This document shows, in pieces, positions 26,071 through 35,447 of a stretch of DNA of 64,000 bases. The notes below the pieces were generated by a model. That model saw nothing but the letters and a program-made list of their open reading frames with translations, did not search any database and had not been told where the DNA came from. The translations under genes and the position numbers were made by a program. The stretch is from Alistipes sp. (GTDB lineage Bacteria; Bacteroidota; Bacteroidia; Bacteroidales; Rikenellaceae): assembly GCA_022782405.1 (NCBI GenBank), contig JALFNK010000013.1:310001-374000 (forward strand), in the 5' to 3' direction. Positions within the stretch are counted from its first letter, which is position 1, and every line of letters begins with the position of its first letter.

Positions 26071-26121
26071 CATACATTCGCAAAGCCCGCGCGGAAACGC
26101 GCCGCGCAGTCCCCGTGTCTC

Positions 26122-27090
26122 TTATTCAACCCCGTGCGGGAAATACTTCATGTACTGCACGCGCTGGTAAACATCGCCTTCGGCCGAGCCGTAGTCCATG
26201 CGGCCGCGGAAGGCGTCAAGCGTATCGAATCCGTGACGAGCGGCCCAGTCGTCGATGAAGCGTGCAATCGTGCCGATCGCCTCGTAGCCGTGGCGGTGGA
26301 TTGCCGTGCAGACCTGCACGGCCGCAGCGCCGCACAGCAGCGCCTTGACGGCAGCCTCGCCGTCATGCACGCCCGTCGATACGGCAACGTCCAGCTGCGG
26401 CAGAGCATGGGCGCAGAGCGCCGTGCTGCGCAGGACGTTGCGCAACTCCGAAGGCTCGCTGAAGGGGTCGCCCGCCACGAAGCACATCTTCTCGATGTCG
26501 ATGTCGGGCTCGAAGAAGCGGTTGTAGAGCACCACGCCGCGGGCGCCGCGCGCCAGCAGCGCATCGCCGACCGCAAGGACATTCGTCAGACGCATCGGCA
26601 GCTTGACCGACACGGGAATCGTAACCTCCGCAGCGACCTTGCGCACGATGTCGGCATAGGCCTGCTCGAGCTGCTGTGCCGAGGCATGACGGTCCGTAGG
26701 CAGCAGGAAGATGTTGAGCTCCAGCGCAGCGGCTCCGGCCTGCTGCATCGAACGGGCATACTCGACCCACGCATCGCCCGCACCCACGCAGTTGATGCTC
26801 GCAATCACGGGCACGCCCGTGGCCACGGCACCGGCAACGAGCTGCAGGAATTCGTTTTTATAGGCATCGCCGAGGTAACGCTCGAGGTACTCGCCGGCAT
26901 CGCCGTAACCCTGCATGCGTTCGAGCGAGGCCGCCTCGCGGAGAATCTGCTCCTCGAAGATCGACTTCAGCACCACGGCACCCGCTCCCTGACGCACGCA
27001 CTGCTCGACGTGCTGCACGGTGGAGGTATAGGGCGAACTGCTGACAATGACGGGACTCGAAAGTTCGAGTCCGAGGTATTTCGCTTTCAT
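26122..27090 (-). CDS. Dihydroorotate dehydrogenase-like flavoprotein
   Basis: 322-residue TIM-barrel protein of the dihydroorotate dehydrogenase family, known only as 'DHOD-like'. It starts with LGLELSSPVIVSSSPYTSTVQ and has the FMN-phosphate region VSTGVHDGEAAVKALLCGA. The family's catalytic NxSC/S loop is not present: the matching strand reads LELNIFLLPTD. It therefore probably does not make orotate, and a true pyrD exists at 5536. ATG at 27090 is internal to a longer spurious frame and begins the first barrel strand. It sits 26 bases after gcvT. Confidence 0.87.
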   Translation of the reverse strand: MKAKYLGLELSSPVIVSSSPYTSTVQHVEQCVRQGAGAVVLKSIFEEQILREAASLERMQGYGDAGEYLERYLGDAYKNEFLQLVAGAVATGVPVIASINCVGAGDAWVEYARSMQQAGAAALELNIFLLPTDRHASAQQLEQAYADIVRKVAAEVTIPVSVKLPMRLTNVLAVGDALLARGARGVVLYNRFFEPDIDIEKMCFVAGDPFSEPSELRNVLRSTALCAHALPQLDVAVSTGVHDGEAAVKALLCGAAAVQVCTAIHRHGYEAIGTIARFIDDWAARHGFDTLDAFRGRMDYGSAEGDVYQRVQYMKYFPHGVE

Positions 27091-27116
27091 TTTTTGCTGT
27101 GTTTGTCTTTTATCGG

Positions 27117-28217
27117 TTAAACGAACGGGATCTTCACCACCTCGGCCTTCACGGGTTTCTCGCGGATCACGACGGCGATCTGCGTCCCCGGCTTGGCGTA
27201 CTCCGTACGGACATAACCCAGGGCCACGCCCACCTTCAGGCAGGGCGACATCGTACCCGAGGTAACATGCCCGATCTCTTCGCCCTCGGGCGAGGCGAGC
27301 GCATAGCCGTGGCGCGGGATGCCGCGCTCGACCATCCGAAGGCCCACGAGCTTGCGCGCAACTCCCTCGGTCTTCTGACGCTCCAGGAGCGGGCGGTCGA
27401 TGAACTCCTTGCCCTCGGCGAACTTGGTGATCCACCCCAGGCCGGCCTCGATGGGCGAGGTCGTATCGTCGATGTCGTTGCCGTAAAGGCAGAAGCCCTT
27501 TTCGAGCCGCAGCGTGTCGCGGGCGCCCAGACCGATATTCTTCAGTCCGTATTCGGCTCCGGCCTCCCAGAGAGCCTTCCACAGACGGTCGCCGTCCTCA
27601 TTGGCCACATAGATCTCGCAGCCGCCCGCACCGGTGTAACCCGTGATCGAAAGGATGGCGTCGCAGCCGGCGACGGGCATCTTCCTGAAGGTGTAGTACT
27701 CCATCTGTTCGACGGGCTCGGCACACATCTTCTGCACGATCTTCATCGCCAGAGGACCCTGCACGGCCAGCTGGCAGATCTCGTCCGAAGCGTTGTAGAG
27801 CTCCTTGCCCTTGCCGGCCTCCATACCGAAGGCGCGTCCCTGCTCGCAGATATGCGCCCAGTCCTTGTCGATGTTGGCGGCGTTCACGCAGAGCATGTAG
27901 GTCTCGGCGTCGATACGGTAGACGAGGATGTCATCGACAATGCCGCCGCGGCCGTTCGGCATGCAGGAATACTGCACCTTGCCGTCGTATAACTTCGCGA
28001 CGTCGTTGGTCGTGATGTGCTGCAGCAGCGCCTCGGCCTTCGGACCCTTGACCCAGATCTCGCCCATGTGGCTCACGTCGAAGACACCGGCACCCTGACG
28101 CACGGTCATGTGCTCGTCGTTGATGCCCGTAAACTCGATTGGCATGTTGTAACCCGCGAATTCGGCCATCCTGGCCCCCGCGGCGATGTGGTACTTGGTA
28201 AATACGGTAGTTTTCAT
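27117..28217 (-). CDS. gcvT: Glycine cleavage system T protein (aminomethyltransferase)
   Basis: 366-residue tetrahydrofolate-dependent aminomethyltransferase of the glycine cleavage complex. Typical motifs: [25 protein letters not shown] near 45, [14 protein letters not shown] near 195 and [12 protein letters not shown] near 233. The rest of the glycine cleavage genes (gcvH, gcvP, lpd) are not in the window, so this is a split locus, common in Bacteroidota. It lies between a GNAT-like gene and the DHOD-like gene with 26-27-base gaps. Confidence 0.97.
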   Translation of the reverse strand: MKTTVFTKYHIAAGARMAEFAGYNMPIEFTGINDEHMTVRQGAGVFDVSHMGEIWVKGPKAEALLQHITTNDVAKLYDGKVQYSCMPNGRGGIVDDILVYRIDAETYMLCVNAANIDKDWAHICEQGRAFGMEAGKGKELYNASDEICQLAVQGPLAMKIVQKMCAEPVEQMEYYTFRKMPVAGCDAILSITGYTGAGGCEIYVANEDGDRLWKALWEAGAEYGLKNIGLGARDTLRLEKGFCLYGNDIDDTTSPIEAGLGWITKFAEGKEFIDRPLLERQKTEGVARKLVGLRMVERGIPRHGYALASPEGEEIGHVTSGTMSPCLKVGVALGYVRTEYAKPGTQIAVVIREKPVKAEVVKIPFV

Positions 28218-28244
28218 CGGTTGTATGTGGTATGCTTTCGTTCG

Positions 28245-29444
28245 TTACTCGCGGCGCTTCACACCCAGGCGCGGACAGCGCTTGAACTCCTTCTCGCGGT
28301 CGAAGAGGTAGCGGTAGGTGGTGTGCATCTTGTGCTTCGTGGCGCAGACGTAGGTCTCGATCATGCGGTTCATCACCGGGTTGAAGTCGCCGATCCATGC
28401 CAGCTCCATCGACTTGTATTCGTTCTTGGTCATCTCCAGGAACTCGTAGTACTTGACCATGATGGCTGACTCGACGCCCCGGCCGTGGAACTCCGGCGCA
28501 ATGCCGAAGATGATGCCGAAGATGCGGTCGCACGAACGGCGCACCTTCAGGTCCCACATCAGGCGCAGCTTCTGCCACAACCCGAACTTGCCGTTGAACT
28601 TGCCGATCAGGCGGTTCAGATCCGGAACGGTGATGAAGAAGCCGATCGGCTCGTCGTTGAAGTAGGCGAAGAAGATGATCCGCGGGTCGATGATCGGCTT
28701 CATCTCGTGCACCATTTCGAGCGCCTCCTCGTGCGTCATGGGCTTCACACCCGAAAAGAGGGCCCAGGCCTTGTTGTAGATCACGCGGAAGTTCTCGGCG
28801 GCCTCCTCCAGGTTGTTCATGTCGATATTCTCGACATGGTAGCTCGCATCCAGTCGTCCGGCACGGGCGAAGATCGCCTGATTGGTCTCCGAAGCGTTCA
28901 CCCGCCAGATGTAGCTGTTCTGGTTGAAATAATTTTTGAAGCCGTAGTTTTCGAACAGTTCCTTGTAGTAGGGCGGGTTGTAGGGGTTCTTGTAGAGGGG
29001 CTGGAACTCATAGCCCTCGACCAGCAGACCCCACCAGTCGCGGCGCTGTCCGAAGTTCACCGGACCGTCCATCGCCTCCATGCCGCGGCTGGCGAGCCAC
29101 ATGCGTGCGGCATCGAACATTATGTCGGCGACCTGCTGGTCGTCGATCGCCTCGAAGAATCCGCAACCGCCCGTAGGCTGCTCCTCGAGGGCCGCCTTCT
29201 CGCGGTTGTAGAAGGCCGCGATACGTCCCACGACCTTGCCGCCGCCGTCGCGCACCACCCAGCGGATCGCTTCGCCGTCGGCGAAAAGCTCGTTTTTCCG
29301 AGGGTCGAAGACCTCCTCGATATCCTGGTCCAGCGGGCAGACCCAGTTGCGGTTGCCCTTGTATATCTTTTTGGGGAAGTCGAGCCATTCGCGCACCTGC
29401 GCCGGAGTCGAGACCTCCTGCAACTTGTATTTTTCCTTACTCAT
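28245..29444 (-). CDS. GNAT-fold protein, possible acyltransferase
   Basis: 399 residues. It begins with a WLDFPKKIYKGNRNWVCPLDQDI segment, then a GNAT-like core: a first-strand region VGRIAAFYNREKAALE near 73, and FGIIFGIAPEFHGRGVESAIMV near 315, which has the acetyl-CoA-binding R/GxxGxG/A-like loop (HGRGVES). Substrate unknown. Homologues are widespread in Bacteroidota and often poorly annotated. The N-terminal layout reminds me of acyltransferases linked to bacterial sphingolipid synthesis, but nothing in the neighbourhood supports that. First gene of the minus-strand operon leading into gcvT. Confidence 0.7.
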   Translation of the reverse strand: MSKEKYKLQEVSTPAQVREWLDFPKKIYKGNRNWVCPLDQDIEEVFDPRKNELFADGEAIRWVVRDGGGKVVGRIAAFYNREKAALEEQPTGGCGFFEAIDDQQVADIMFDAARMWLASRGMEAMDGPVNFGQRRDWWGLLVEGYEFQPLYKNPYNPPYYKELFENYGFKNYFNQNSYIWRVNASETNQAIFARAGRLDASYHVENIDMNNLEEAAENFRVIYNKAWALFSGVKPMTHEEALEMVHEMKPIIDPRIIFFAYFNDEPIGFFITVPDLNRLIGKFNGKFGLWQKLRLMWDLKVRRSCDRIFGIIFGIAPEFHGRGVESAIMVKYYEFLEMTKNEYKSMELAWIGDFNPVMNRMIETYVCATKHKMHTTYRYLFDREKEFKRCPRLGVKRRE

Positions 29445-29475
29445 CGCTTTCGGTTGTTTTTGTCTTTTCCGATTT

Positions 29476-29483
29476 CAAAGGTA
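29476..29483 (-). promoter_or_regulatory. -7 promoter element for the GNAT-gcvT operon
   Basis: Minus-strand TACCTTTG, an exact match to TAnnTTTG, 31 bases before the ATG at 29444. The divergent gene's -7 box starts 13 bases further right, so the two promoters nearly touch. Confidence 0.6.
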
Positions 29484-29496
29484 ACAATTTTTTCCT

Positions 29497-29504
29497 TATT
29501 TTTG
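29497..29504 (+). promoter_or_regulatory. -7 promoter element for the receiver/PEP-synthase-like gene
   Basis: TATTTTTG matches TAnnTTTG, 25 bases before the ATG at 29530. Confidence 0.5.
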
Positions 29505-29529
29505 TTCATGGATCAAAATTAGCCACACG

Positions 29530-32517
29530 ATGAATCAACGCCTCGAAGCCTATATGCCCGGCAGCGACCGGGAACCCTACCGTTTCATGAAATACCGGAT
29601 CCACAAGATCCTGCTCGTCTGCTGCAGTTACGACGGGTATATCCTCGAGGAGGACGGGCACATCGAGTCGCAGATCAACAGCGAATATCTCGAGCTCAAC
29701 ATGTCGAATCCACCTTCGTTCACGCGGGTCAGTTCGACGGCCGAAGCACTCGAAACACTCCGCGAAGACGACTCCTACGACTTCATCCTCACGATGTACA
29801 ATGTCGGCGAGCCGGACGTCTTCGCCTTTGCGAAGATCGTCAAGGAGCGTCATCCGCAGATTCCCGTGGCGCTGCTCACCTCCTTCTCGAAGGACATCTA
29901 CCGCCGCATCGAAGAGCAGGACCGCTCGGGGCTCGACTACATCTTCTGCTGGCACGGCAACACGGAGCTCATCATCGCCATCATCAAGCTCGTCGAGGAC
30001 AAGATGAACGCCGCCGAAGACATCGGCGAAGGGGGTGTGCAGGCGATCCTGCTCGTCGAGGACTCGATCCGCTTCTACTCGACCTACCTGCCCGAGCTCT
30101 ACAAGCTCATCCTGCTGCAGAATACCGAATTCCTGAAGGATGCCCTCAACGAGCAGCAGCAGGTGCTCCGCAAACGCGCCCGACCCAAGATTCTCCTGGC
30201 CCGCTGCTACGAGGAGGCCGTAGGACTCTACGACCGCTACAAGAAAAACCTGCTTGGCGTAATCTCCGACGTGGGCTTCGTCCTCCATCCCGACGATCCG
30301 CCCCAAAGCGAGAAACGGGACGCGGGCATCGACCTCTGCCGCCGCATCCGCGAAGACAATCCCCTGATGCCCGTGCTGCTGCAATCCTCGCAGACGGAGT
30401 TCGAGGCGCAGGCCGCAGCACTCGGCGCAGGATTCATCGCCAAAAACTCCAAGACGCTGCTCACGCAGCTCGCCGAATTCATCGGCCGCGAGTTCGCCTT
30501 CGGGGACTTCGTCTTCGAAGACCCCGAGACGGGCGCCGAGATCGGCCGCGCGAAGGACCTGGCGCAGATGCAGGAGATGATCGCCACGATCCCCGACGAG
30601 GCCTTCGAATACCACACCTCGCAGAACCATCTCTCGAAATGGCTCTACTCGCGGGGCCTTTTTCCGCTGGCCGCCTCGATCCGCCAGTACAACAAGAGCC
30701 ACTTCGCAACGGTCGCCGAGCACCGCCGCGTGCTGGTCAATCTGATCAGCGACTACCGCCGCCTGCTGGGGCAGGGCGTCGTGGCGCGCTTCGACCCCGA
30801 GACCTACAGCGACGCCGTGGCCTTCGCCCGCATCGGCGAGGGCTCGCTCGGCGGCAAGGCCCGCGGTCTGGCCTTCATGAACTCGATGCTCATCAAACAC
30901 CGCCAGTACGACATCCACGAGGGGGTGCGCATCATGATCCCCCGCTCGGTGGTCATCGCCACGGAGTATTTCGACGAGTTCATCCGCATCAACGGACTGC
31001 AGTACATCATCTCGCAGGAGTTCTCCGACGAGGAGATCCTCTCGGAGTTCGTCGCCTCGTCGATTCCCGCGCGGCTGCAGGAGGAGCTGAAAGCCTACAT
31101 CCGCACCGTCCGCACGCCGCTGGCCATCCGCTCCTCCTCAAAGCTCGAGGATTCGCACTACCAGCCCTTCGCCGGCATCTACTCGACCTACATGATCCCC
31201 TACACGGACAACGAGGACCAGATGCTGCGCCTCGTGCTGCGGGCCGTCAAGAGCGTCTACGCCTCAGTCTATTTCGCCGCCTCGAGGGCATACATCCAGA
31301 CCTCGCAGAACCTCATCTCGGAAGAGAAGATGGCGGTCATCATCCAAGAGGTGTGCGGCACGGAGCAGAACGGGCTCTTCATGCCCACCTGCTCGGGCGT
31401 CGCCCGCTCGATCAACTACTACCCGATCGGCGACGAGCGCCCCGAGGACGGCATCTGCAACGTGGCGATGGGCCTCGGCAAGCTCGTCGTGGACGGCGGC
31501 CGCACGCTGCGCTTCTCGCCCCGCTACCCGCAGAAGGTGCTCCAGACCTCGACCCCCGAGCTGGCCCTGCGCGACACGCAGAGCGAGGTGCTGGCCCTGA
31601 GCCTGCGTCCCGAGGAGTTCCGCACTTCGATCGACGACGCGGTGAACCTGCGGCGTCTCTCGCTCCAGGAGATCGGCGACCTGCGCAACGCCCGCTACGT
31701 CTGCTCGGTCTGGGACCGCGAAAACGAGCGCATCTCCGACAGTCCCTTCGACCGGGGGCGCAAGGTCATCACCTTCAACAATATTCTCAAGTACAACACC
31801 TTCCCGCTGGCCGAGATCGTCGCCGACATCCTCCGCATGGGCGCCGAGGAGATGCGCTGCCCGGTCGAGGTGGAGTTCGCCGTGAACATGGACGTCGCCC
31901 CGGGGCAGCAGCGGATCTTCAATCTGCTGCAGATCCGCCCGATCATCGACAATCAGGACAACCGCCCGATCGACTGGAGCCGCGAGGACCCCTCGCAGGC
32001 ACTCATCTACGCCGAGCAGGCCCTCGGCATCGGCCGCATGGCCGACATCGCCGACATCATCTATGTGAAAACCGCCGCCTTCAACTCGCTCTCGACCGAA
32101 AAGATCGCCGAGGAGCTGCTCCAGCTCAACATCCGCATGCGCGACGAAGGCCGCTCCTATATCCTTGTGGGCCCCGGGCGCTGGGGCTCCTCGGACCCCT
32201 TCCTCGGCGTGCCGGTCAAATGGACGCACATTTCGGAAGCGAAGGTGATCGTCGAGTGCGGCATCGAGCGTTTCGATGTCGAACCCTCGCAGGGCACGCA
32301 CTTCTTCCAGAATGTTACTTCGCTCGGCGTGGGCTATCTGACGATCAATCCCTTCCGCGGCGAAGGCATCTTCCGCGAGGAGCTGCTCGATGCCCGCGAG
32401 GCATATTACGAAGGCAAATATCTGCGGCAGGTGCGCTTCGACCGGCCCCTGTGGGTCTGCGTGGACGGACGTTCGAACCGCGGCATGGTCCGCGAAGCCG
32501 CGGACGGCGAAAAGTGA
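29530..32517 (+). CDS. Tandem receiver domains fused to a PEP-synthase-type ATP-binding domain
   Basis: 995 residues. Residues about 24-160 form a receiver-like domain that lacks the phosphoacceptor Asp (the strand reads DFILTMYNV). Residues about 172-345 form a second receiver that keeps the full set: E177/D178, D247, Ser/Thr near 286 and K305. Residues about 430-800 are a PPDK/PEP-synthase N-terminal ATP-grasp domain (LAIRSSSKLEDSHYQPFAGIYSTY). The swivelling His domain and PEP-binding barrel are absent; instead there is a C-terminal domain with VGPGRWGSSDPFLG and PSQGTHFFQN. Annotation as PEP synthase would therefore mislead. The function is unknown; an ATP-dependent regulator responding to phosphorylation is possible. 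Monocistronic, before gdhA. Confidence 0.85.
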   Translation: MNQRLEAYMPGSDREPYRFMKYRIHKILLVCCSYDGYILEEDGHIESQINSEYLELNMSNPPSFTRVSSTAEALETLREDDSYDFILTMYNVGEPDVFAFAKIVKERHPQIPVALLTSFSKDIYRRIEEQDRSGLDYIFCWHGNTELIIAIIKLVEDKMNAAEDIGEGGVQAILLVEDSIRFYSTYLPELYKLILLQNTEFLKDALNEQQQVLRKRARPKILLARCYEEAVGLYDRYKKNLLGVISDVGFVLHPDDPPQSEKRDAGIDLCRRIREDNPLMPVLLQSSQTEFEAQAAALGAGFIAKNSKTLLTQLAEFIGREFAFGDFVFEDPETGAEIGRAKDLAQMQEMIATIPDEAFEYHTSQNHLSKWLYSRGLFPLAASIRQYNKSHFATVAEHRRVLVNLISDYRRLLGQGVVARFDPETYSDAVAFARIGEGSLGGKARGLAFMNSMLIKHRQYDIHEGVRIMIPRSVVIATEYFDEFIRINGLQYIISQEFSDEEILSEFVASSIPARLQEELKAYIRTVRTPLAIRSSSKLEDSHYQPFAGIYSTYMIPYTDNEDQMLRLVLRAVKSVYASVYFAASRAYIQTSQNLISEEKMAVIIQEVCGTEQNGLFMPTCSGVARSINYYPIGDERPEDGICNVAMGLGKLVVDGGRTLRFSPRYPQKVLQTSTPELALRDTQSEVLALSLRPEEFRTSIDDAVNLRRLSLQEIGDLRNARYVCSVWDRENERISDSPFDRGRKVITFNNILKYNTFPLAEIVADILRMGAEEMRCPVEVEFAVNMDVAPGQQRIFNLLQIRPIIDNQDNRPIDWSREDPSQALIYAEQALGIGRMADIADIIYVKTAAFNSLSTEKIAEELLQLNIRMRDEGRSYILVGPGRWGSSDPFLGVPVKWTHISEAKVIVECGIERFDVEPSQGTHFFQNVTSLGVGYLTINPFRGEGIFREELLDAREAYYEGKYLRQVRFDRPLWVCVDGRSNRGMVREAADGEK

Positions 32518-32631
32518 TCCGCACCGGAACCGTCCGGTCCGCCGCCACGGACGGCTTGCAGGAAAACTGCCGATTCCGAATAAATTTTGCGCAGCAGATT
32601 ACAATTTATAAGAAATAGTGTTATATTTGTA

Positions 32632-32639
32632 ACAGACAA
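32632..32639 (+). promoter_or_regulatory. -7 promoter element for gdhA
   Basis: TATATTTG, an exact match to TAnnTTTG, 25 bases before the gdhA ATG. Confidence 0.6.
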
Positions 32640-32664
32640 AACAACCTTCAAAACTTCAAACTCT

Positions 32665-34002
32665 ATGAACGTAAACAAACTCATGGCGGAGCTCGAGCGC
32701 CGTCATCCCGGCGAAAGCGAATACCTGCAAGCCGTACGCGAGGTCCTCATGACCGTGGAGGAGACCTACAACCAGCATCCCGAATTCGAGGCCAACCGCA
32801 TTGCGGAGCGCATCGTGGAGCCCGACCGCAGCTTCACCTTCAAGGTGGTCTGGGTGGACGACAAGGGCGAGGTGCAGGTCAATACCGGCTACCGCTTCCA
32901 GTTCAACAACGCCATCGGCCCCTATAAGGGCGGTCTGCGTTTCCACCCCTCGGTGAACCCCTCGATCCTGAAGTTCCTCGGCTTCGAGCAGATCTTCAAG
33001 AACGCGTTGACGACGCTCCCGATGGGCGGTGCGAAGGGCGGTTCGGACTTCAACCCCAAGGGCAAGTCGGATCGTGAGGTGATGCGCTTCTGCCAGGCCT
33101 TCATGACCGAGCTGTGGCGCCACATCGGTCCCGAGACGGACGTTCCGGCGGGCGACATCGGCGTCGGCGGCCGTGAGATCGGCTACCTCTACGGCATGTA
33201 CCGCAAGCTGGCACGCGAGAACACGGGCGTGCTGACGGGCAAGGGCATGACCTACGGCGGTTCGCTCATCCGCCCCGAGGCCACGGGATTCGGCGCCGTC
33301 TACTTCCTGCGCCAGATGCTCGAGAAGGCCGGCATGGACATCAAGGGCCAGACGATCGCCATTTCGGGCTTCGGCAACGTCGCCTGGGGTGCCGCCACGA
33401 AGGCCACGGAGCTGGGTGCCAAGGTCGTAACGATATCGGGACCCGACGGATACATCTACGATCCCGCCGGTCTGGACAAGGAGAAGATCGCCTACATGCT
33501 CGAACTGCGTGCCTCGAACAACGACGTCGTGGCTCCCTATGCCGACAAGTTCCCCGGCGCACAGTTCTTCCCGGGCCGCAAGCCGTGGGAGGTCAAGGTC
33601 GATATCGCCATGCCGTGCGCCACGCAGAACGAGCTCGACGGCGAGGATGCCAAGAAGCTGCTGGCCAACGGCGTAAAGATCGTGGCCGAGGTTTCGAACA
33701 TGGGCTGCCGCCCGGAAGCCATCGACGCCTTCATCGCGGCGAAGATCCCCTATGGACCGGGCAAGGCCGTGAACGCCGGAGGCGTCGCCACGTCGGGTCT
33801 CGAAATGACACAGAACGCCCAGAAGCTCAACTGGACGGCCGAGGAGGTCGATGCCAAGCTGCACCAGATCATGTCGTCGATCCACCACGCCTGCCTCGAG
33901 TACGGCACCGAGAAGGACGGCTACATCAACTACATGAAGGGCGCCAACATCGCCGGATTCATGAAGGTGGCCAAGTCGATGGTCGAGCAGGGTATCCTGT
34001 AG
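32665..34002 (+). CDS. gdhA: Glutamate dehydrogenase (hexameric, probably NADP-type)
   Basis: 445-residue enzyme that fixes ammonium into 2-oxoglutarate. Substrate-domain motif GPYKGGLRFHPSV near 85, catalytic Lys in LPMGGAKGG near 120 and the dinucleotide motif SGFGNVAWGAATKA near 235. The length and absence of the extra domains of the large NAD enzymes fit the biosynthetic hexameric class. ATG at 32665 after a -7 box. The following GC-rich hairpin probably ends the transcript. Confidence 0.97.
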   Translation: MNVNKLMAELERRHPGESEYLQAVREVLMTVEETYNQHPEFEANRIAERIVEPDRSFTFKVVWVDDKGEVQVNTGYRFQFNNAIGPYKGGLRFHPSVNPSILKFLGFEQIFKNALTTLPMGGAKGGSDFNPKGKSDREVMRFCQAFMTELWRHIGPETDVPAGDIGVGGREIGYLYGMYRKLARENTGVLTGKGMTYGGSLIRPEATGFGAVYFLRQMLEKAGMDIKGQTIAISGFGNVAWGAATKATELGAKVVTISGPDGYIYDPAGLDKEKIAYMLELRASNNDVVAPYADKFPGAQFFPGRKPWEVKVDIAMPCATQNELDGEDAKKLLANGVKIVAEVSNMGCRPEAIDAFIAAKIPYGPGKAVNAGGVATSGLEMTQNAQKLNWTAEEVDAKLHQIMSSIHHACLEYGTEKDGYINYMKGANIAGFMKVAKSMVEQGIL

Positions 34003-34029
34003 GCCGCGACCGCTTTCTGCAAGCATACA

Positions 34030-34056
34030 CCCCTCCCCGCCACCGGCGGGGGGGGG
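34030..34056 (+). terminator. GC-rich terminator-like hairpin after gdhA, ending in nine G
   Basis: CCCCTCCCCGCC (34030-34041) pairs with GGCGGGGGGGGG (34045-34056) around an ACC loop with one G-U pair. The right arm ends in a nine-G run (34048-34056). T-richness after it is weak. Confidence 0.6.
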
Positions 34057-34093
34057 TATTCGTAATATTCCAAAACCATTAAAAATCAGCCCT

Positions 34094-35368
34094 ATGAAGA
34101 AACTGAACGCCACTCTTGCCGTGCTCGCGAGCGCCCTGCTCTGCGTCGGATGCGGCCCCGACAACACCTGGCAGCGACACACCGAGTGCCTCATCACCGG
34201 AACGATCACCGACTCGCTGCCTGTCCAGGAGGTCCTCCTGCTCCCTTCCACGGACCGGCTCGAAAGCGGAATCCGGATCCCCGTACACAACGGACGGTTC
34301 GAATACCTGCTGCAGACCGACACGCTCCAGCTCTACGAACTGAACATTCCATGCGATCACGGCAGTTTCTATTTCATCCAGTTTCTTCCCGAAGCAAAGG
34401 GCGTAAGGTTCGAGTATTCGGAAGCCTTCGAGGGTGAACCGATCCGCATGATCGCGCAGGGTCCCCTCAACCGCAAGAGACTCGAACGGCAGGCCGAAGA
34501 GCGGGCACGCTTCAAACCCCGCATGGATTCGATTCTGGATGCAGAGAAGCGTCTGGATCAGGACAACCTTCTCTTCAGCGAGCCGTATAACGAACTGATC
34601 CGCCAGATCCAGTCCTGCACGGATCGAATCCGGCTGCAGGATCTTTACCGGCAGATGGAACGCATGCACACCACGGGAAGCCGTTATACGGAGCGGGGGC
34701 GGCAACTCGACGACGAGTACCAGGCGCTCTATCGCGAACAGCAGCGATGGCTGCAGGAGGAGGCCGCGCGGCATGCGGATCTGCCCTCCTTCTGCCGGAT
34801 GATGGAGGAACTGCTCCACGGACAGCGGATGATCACCAAACAGGACCCGGCGGAATGGATCGCCTGCTACGACAGGGTCTTTGCCGACCGCTTTCCCGGC
34901 CATCCCTACCACAAGCGGATCGAAAGCATCCGCCAGAGCATGAAGGCCGGGGTCGGCAACCGCTACATCGACTTCACGCTGCCCGACACGGAGGGGACCC
35001 CCACGACCCTCTCGGAGGTCATCGACGGGAAGGTCGCCGTGCTCGACCTGTGGGCCTCGTGGTGCGGTTCGTGCCGCAATTTCTCGCTGGGGCTCATTCC
35101 CCTCTACGAAAAGTACCGGGACCGCGGGCTGGTCATCGTAGGCGTGGCCCGTGAGTTCAAGGATACGAAGGACTGGCATCTGGCCCTCGAGCGCGATGCC
35201 TACCCGTGGCTCAATCTGCTGGAGATGGACGACGCCACGCAGCTCTGGGAGCAGTACGGTGCAGGCAACGCCGGCGGCAAGGTGCTGCTGATCGACCGCG
35301 ACGGGAAGATCCTCGCCGTCAATCCCACCCATGCCGAGCTGGAGGCCTCTCTTGAGGAGCTGCTTTAA
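34094..35368 (+). CDS. TlpA-like thioredoxin lipoprotein with DUF4369-like N-terminus
   Basis: 424 residues. Lipobox LCVGC near residue 20 places it on the periplasmic or outer-membrane face. A beta-rich DUF4369-like domain (about 30-130) and a helical linker (about 135-285) precede a thioredoxin fold with WASWCGSC (C324/C327). Proteins of this type are thiol-disulfide reductases in the envelope. CGSC differs from the usual CPxC of TlpA, which changes the expected redox potential. Single gene flanked by terminators. Confidence 0.88.
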   Translation: MKKLNATLAVLASALLCVGCGPDNTWQRHTECLITGTITDSLPVQEVLLLPSTDRLESGIRIPVHNGRFEYLLQTDTLQLYELNIPCDHGSFYFIQFLPEAKGVRFEYSEAFEGEPIRMIAQGPLNRKRLERQAEERARFKPRMDSILDAEKRLDQDNLLFSEPYNELIRQIQSCTDRIRLQDLYRQMERMHTTGSRYTERGRQLDDEYQALYREQQRWLQEEAARHADLPSFCRMMEELLHGQRMITKQDPAEWIACYDRVFADRFPGHPYHKRIESIRQSMKAGVGNRYIDFTLPDTEGTPTTLSEVIDGKVAVLDLWASWCGSCRNFSLGLIPLYEKYRDRGLVIVGVAREFKDTKDWHLALERDAYPWLNLLEMDDATQLWEQYGAGNAGGKVLLIDRDGKILAVNPTHAELEASLEELL

Positions 35369-35389
35369 CGGGAGCATCCGCCACTGCAT

Positions 35390-35430
35390 GAAACGCCCCT
35401 TCGGAAGCAGTTTCCGAAGGGGCGTTTCGT
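35390..35430. terminator. Strong terminator between convergent genes
   Basis: GAAACGCCCCTTCGGAA and TTCCGAAGGGGCGTTTC form a perfect 17-bp stem with a 5-base loop. The A- and T-rich ends are short. Confidence 0.8.
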
Positions 35431-35447
35431 AGGGACGTCCCGCGCCA

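Noticed and set aside
23250..26258. A 1002-codon open frame on the plus strand
   Set aside because: Antisense to the FAD/Fe-S dehydrogenase, whose domains and cysteine motifs are clear. The frame has no recognisable domain.
29530..32517. Calling this gene PEP synthase (ppsA)
   Set aside because: Only the ATP-binding part is present; the phospho-His domain and PEP barrel are missing.
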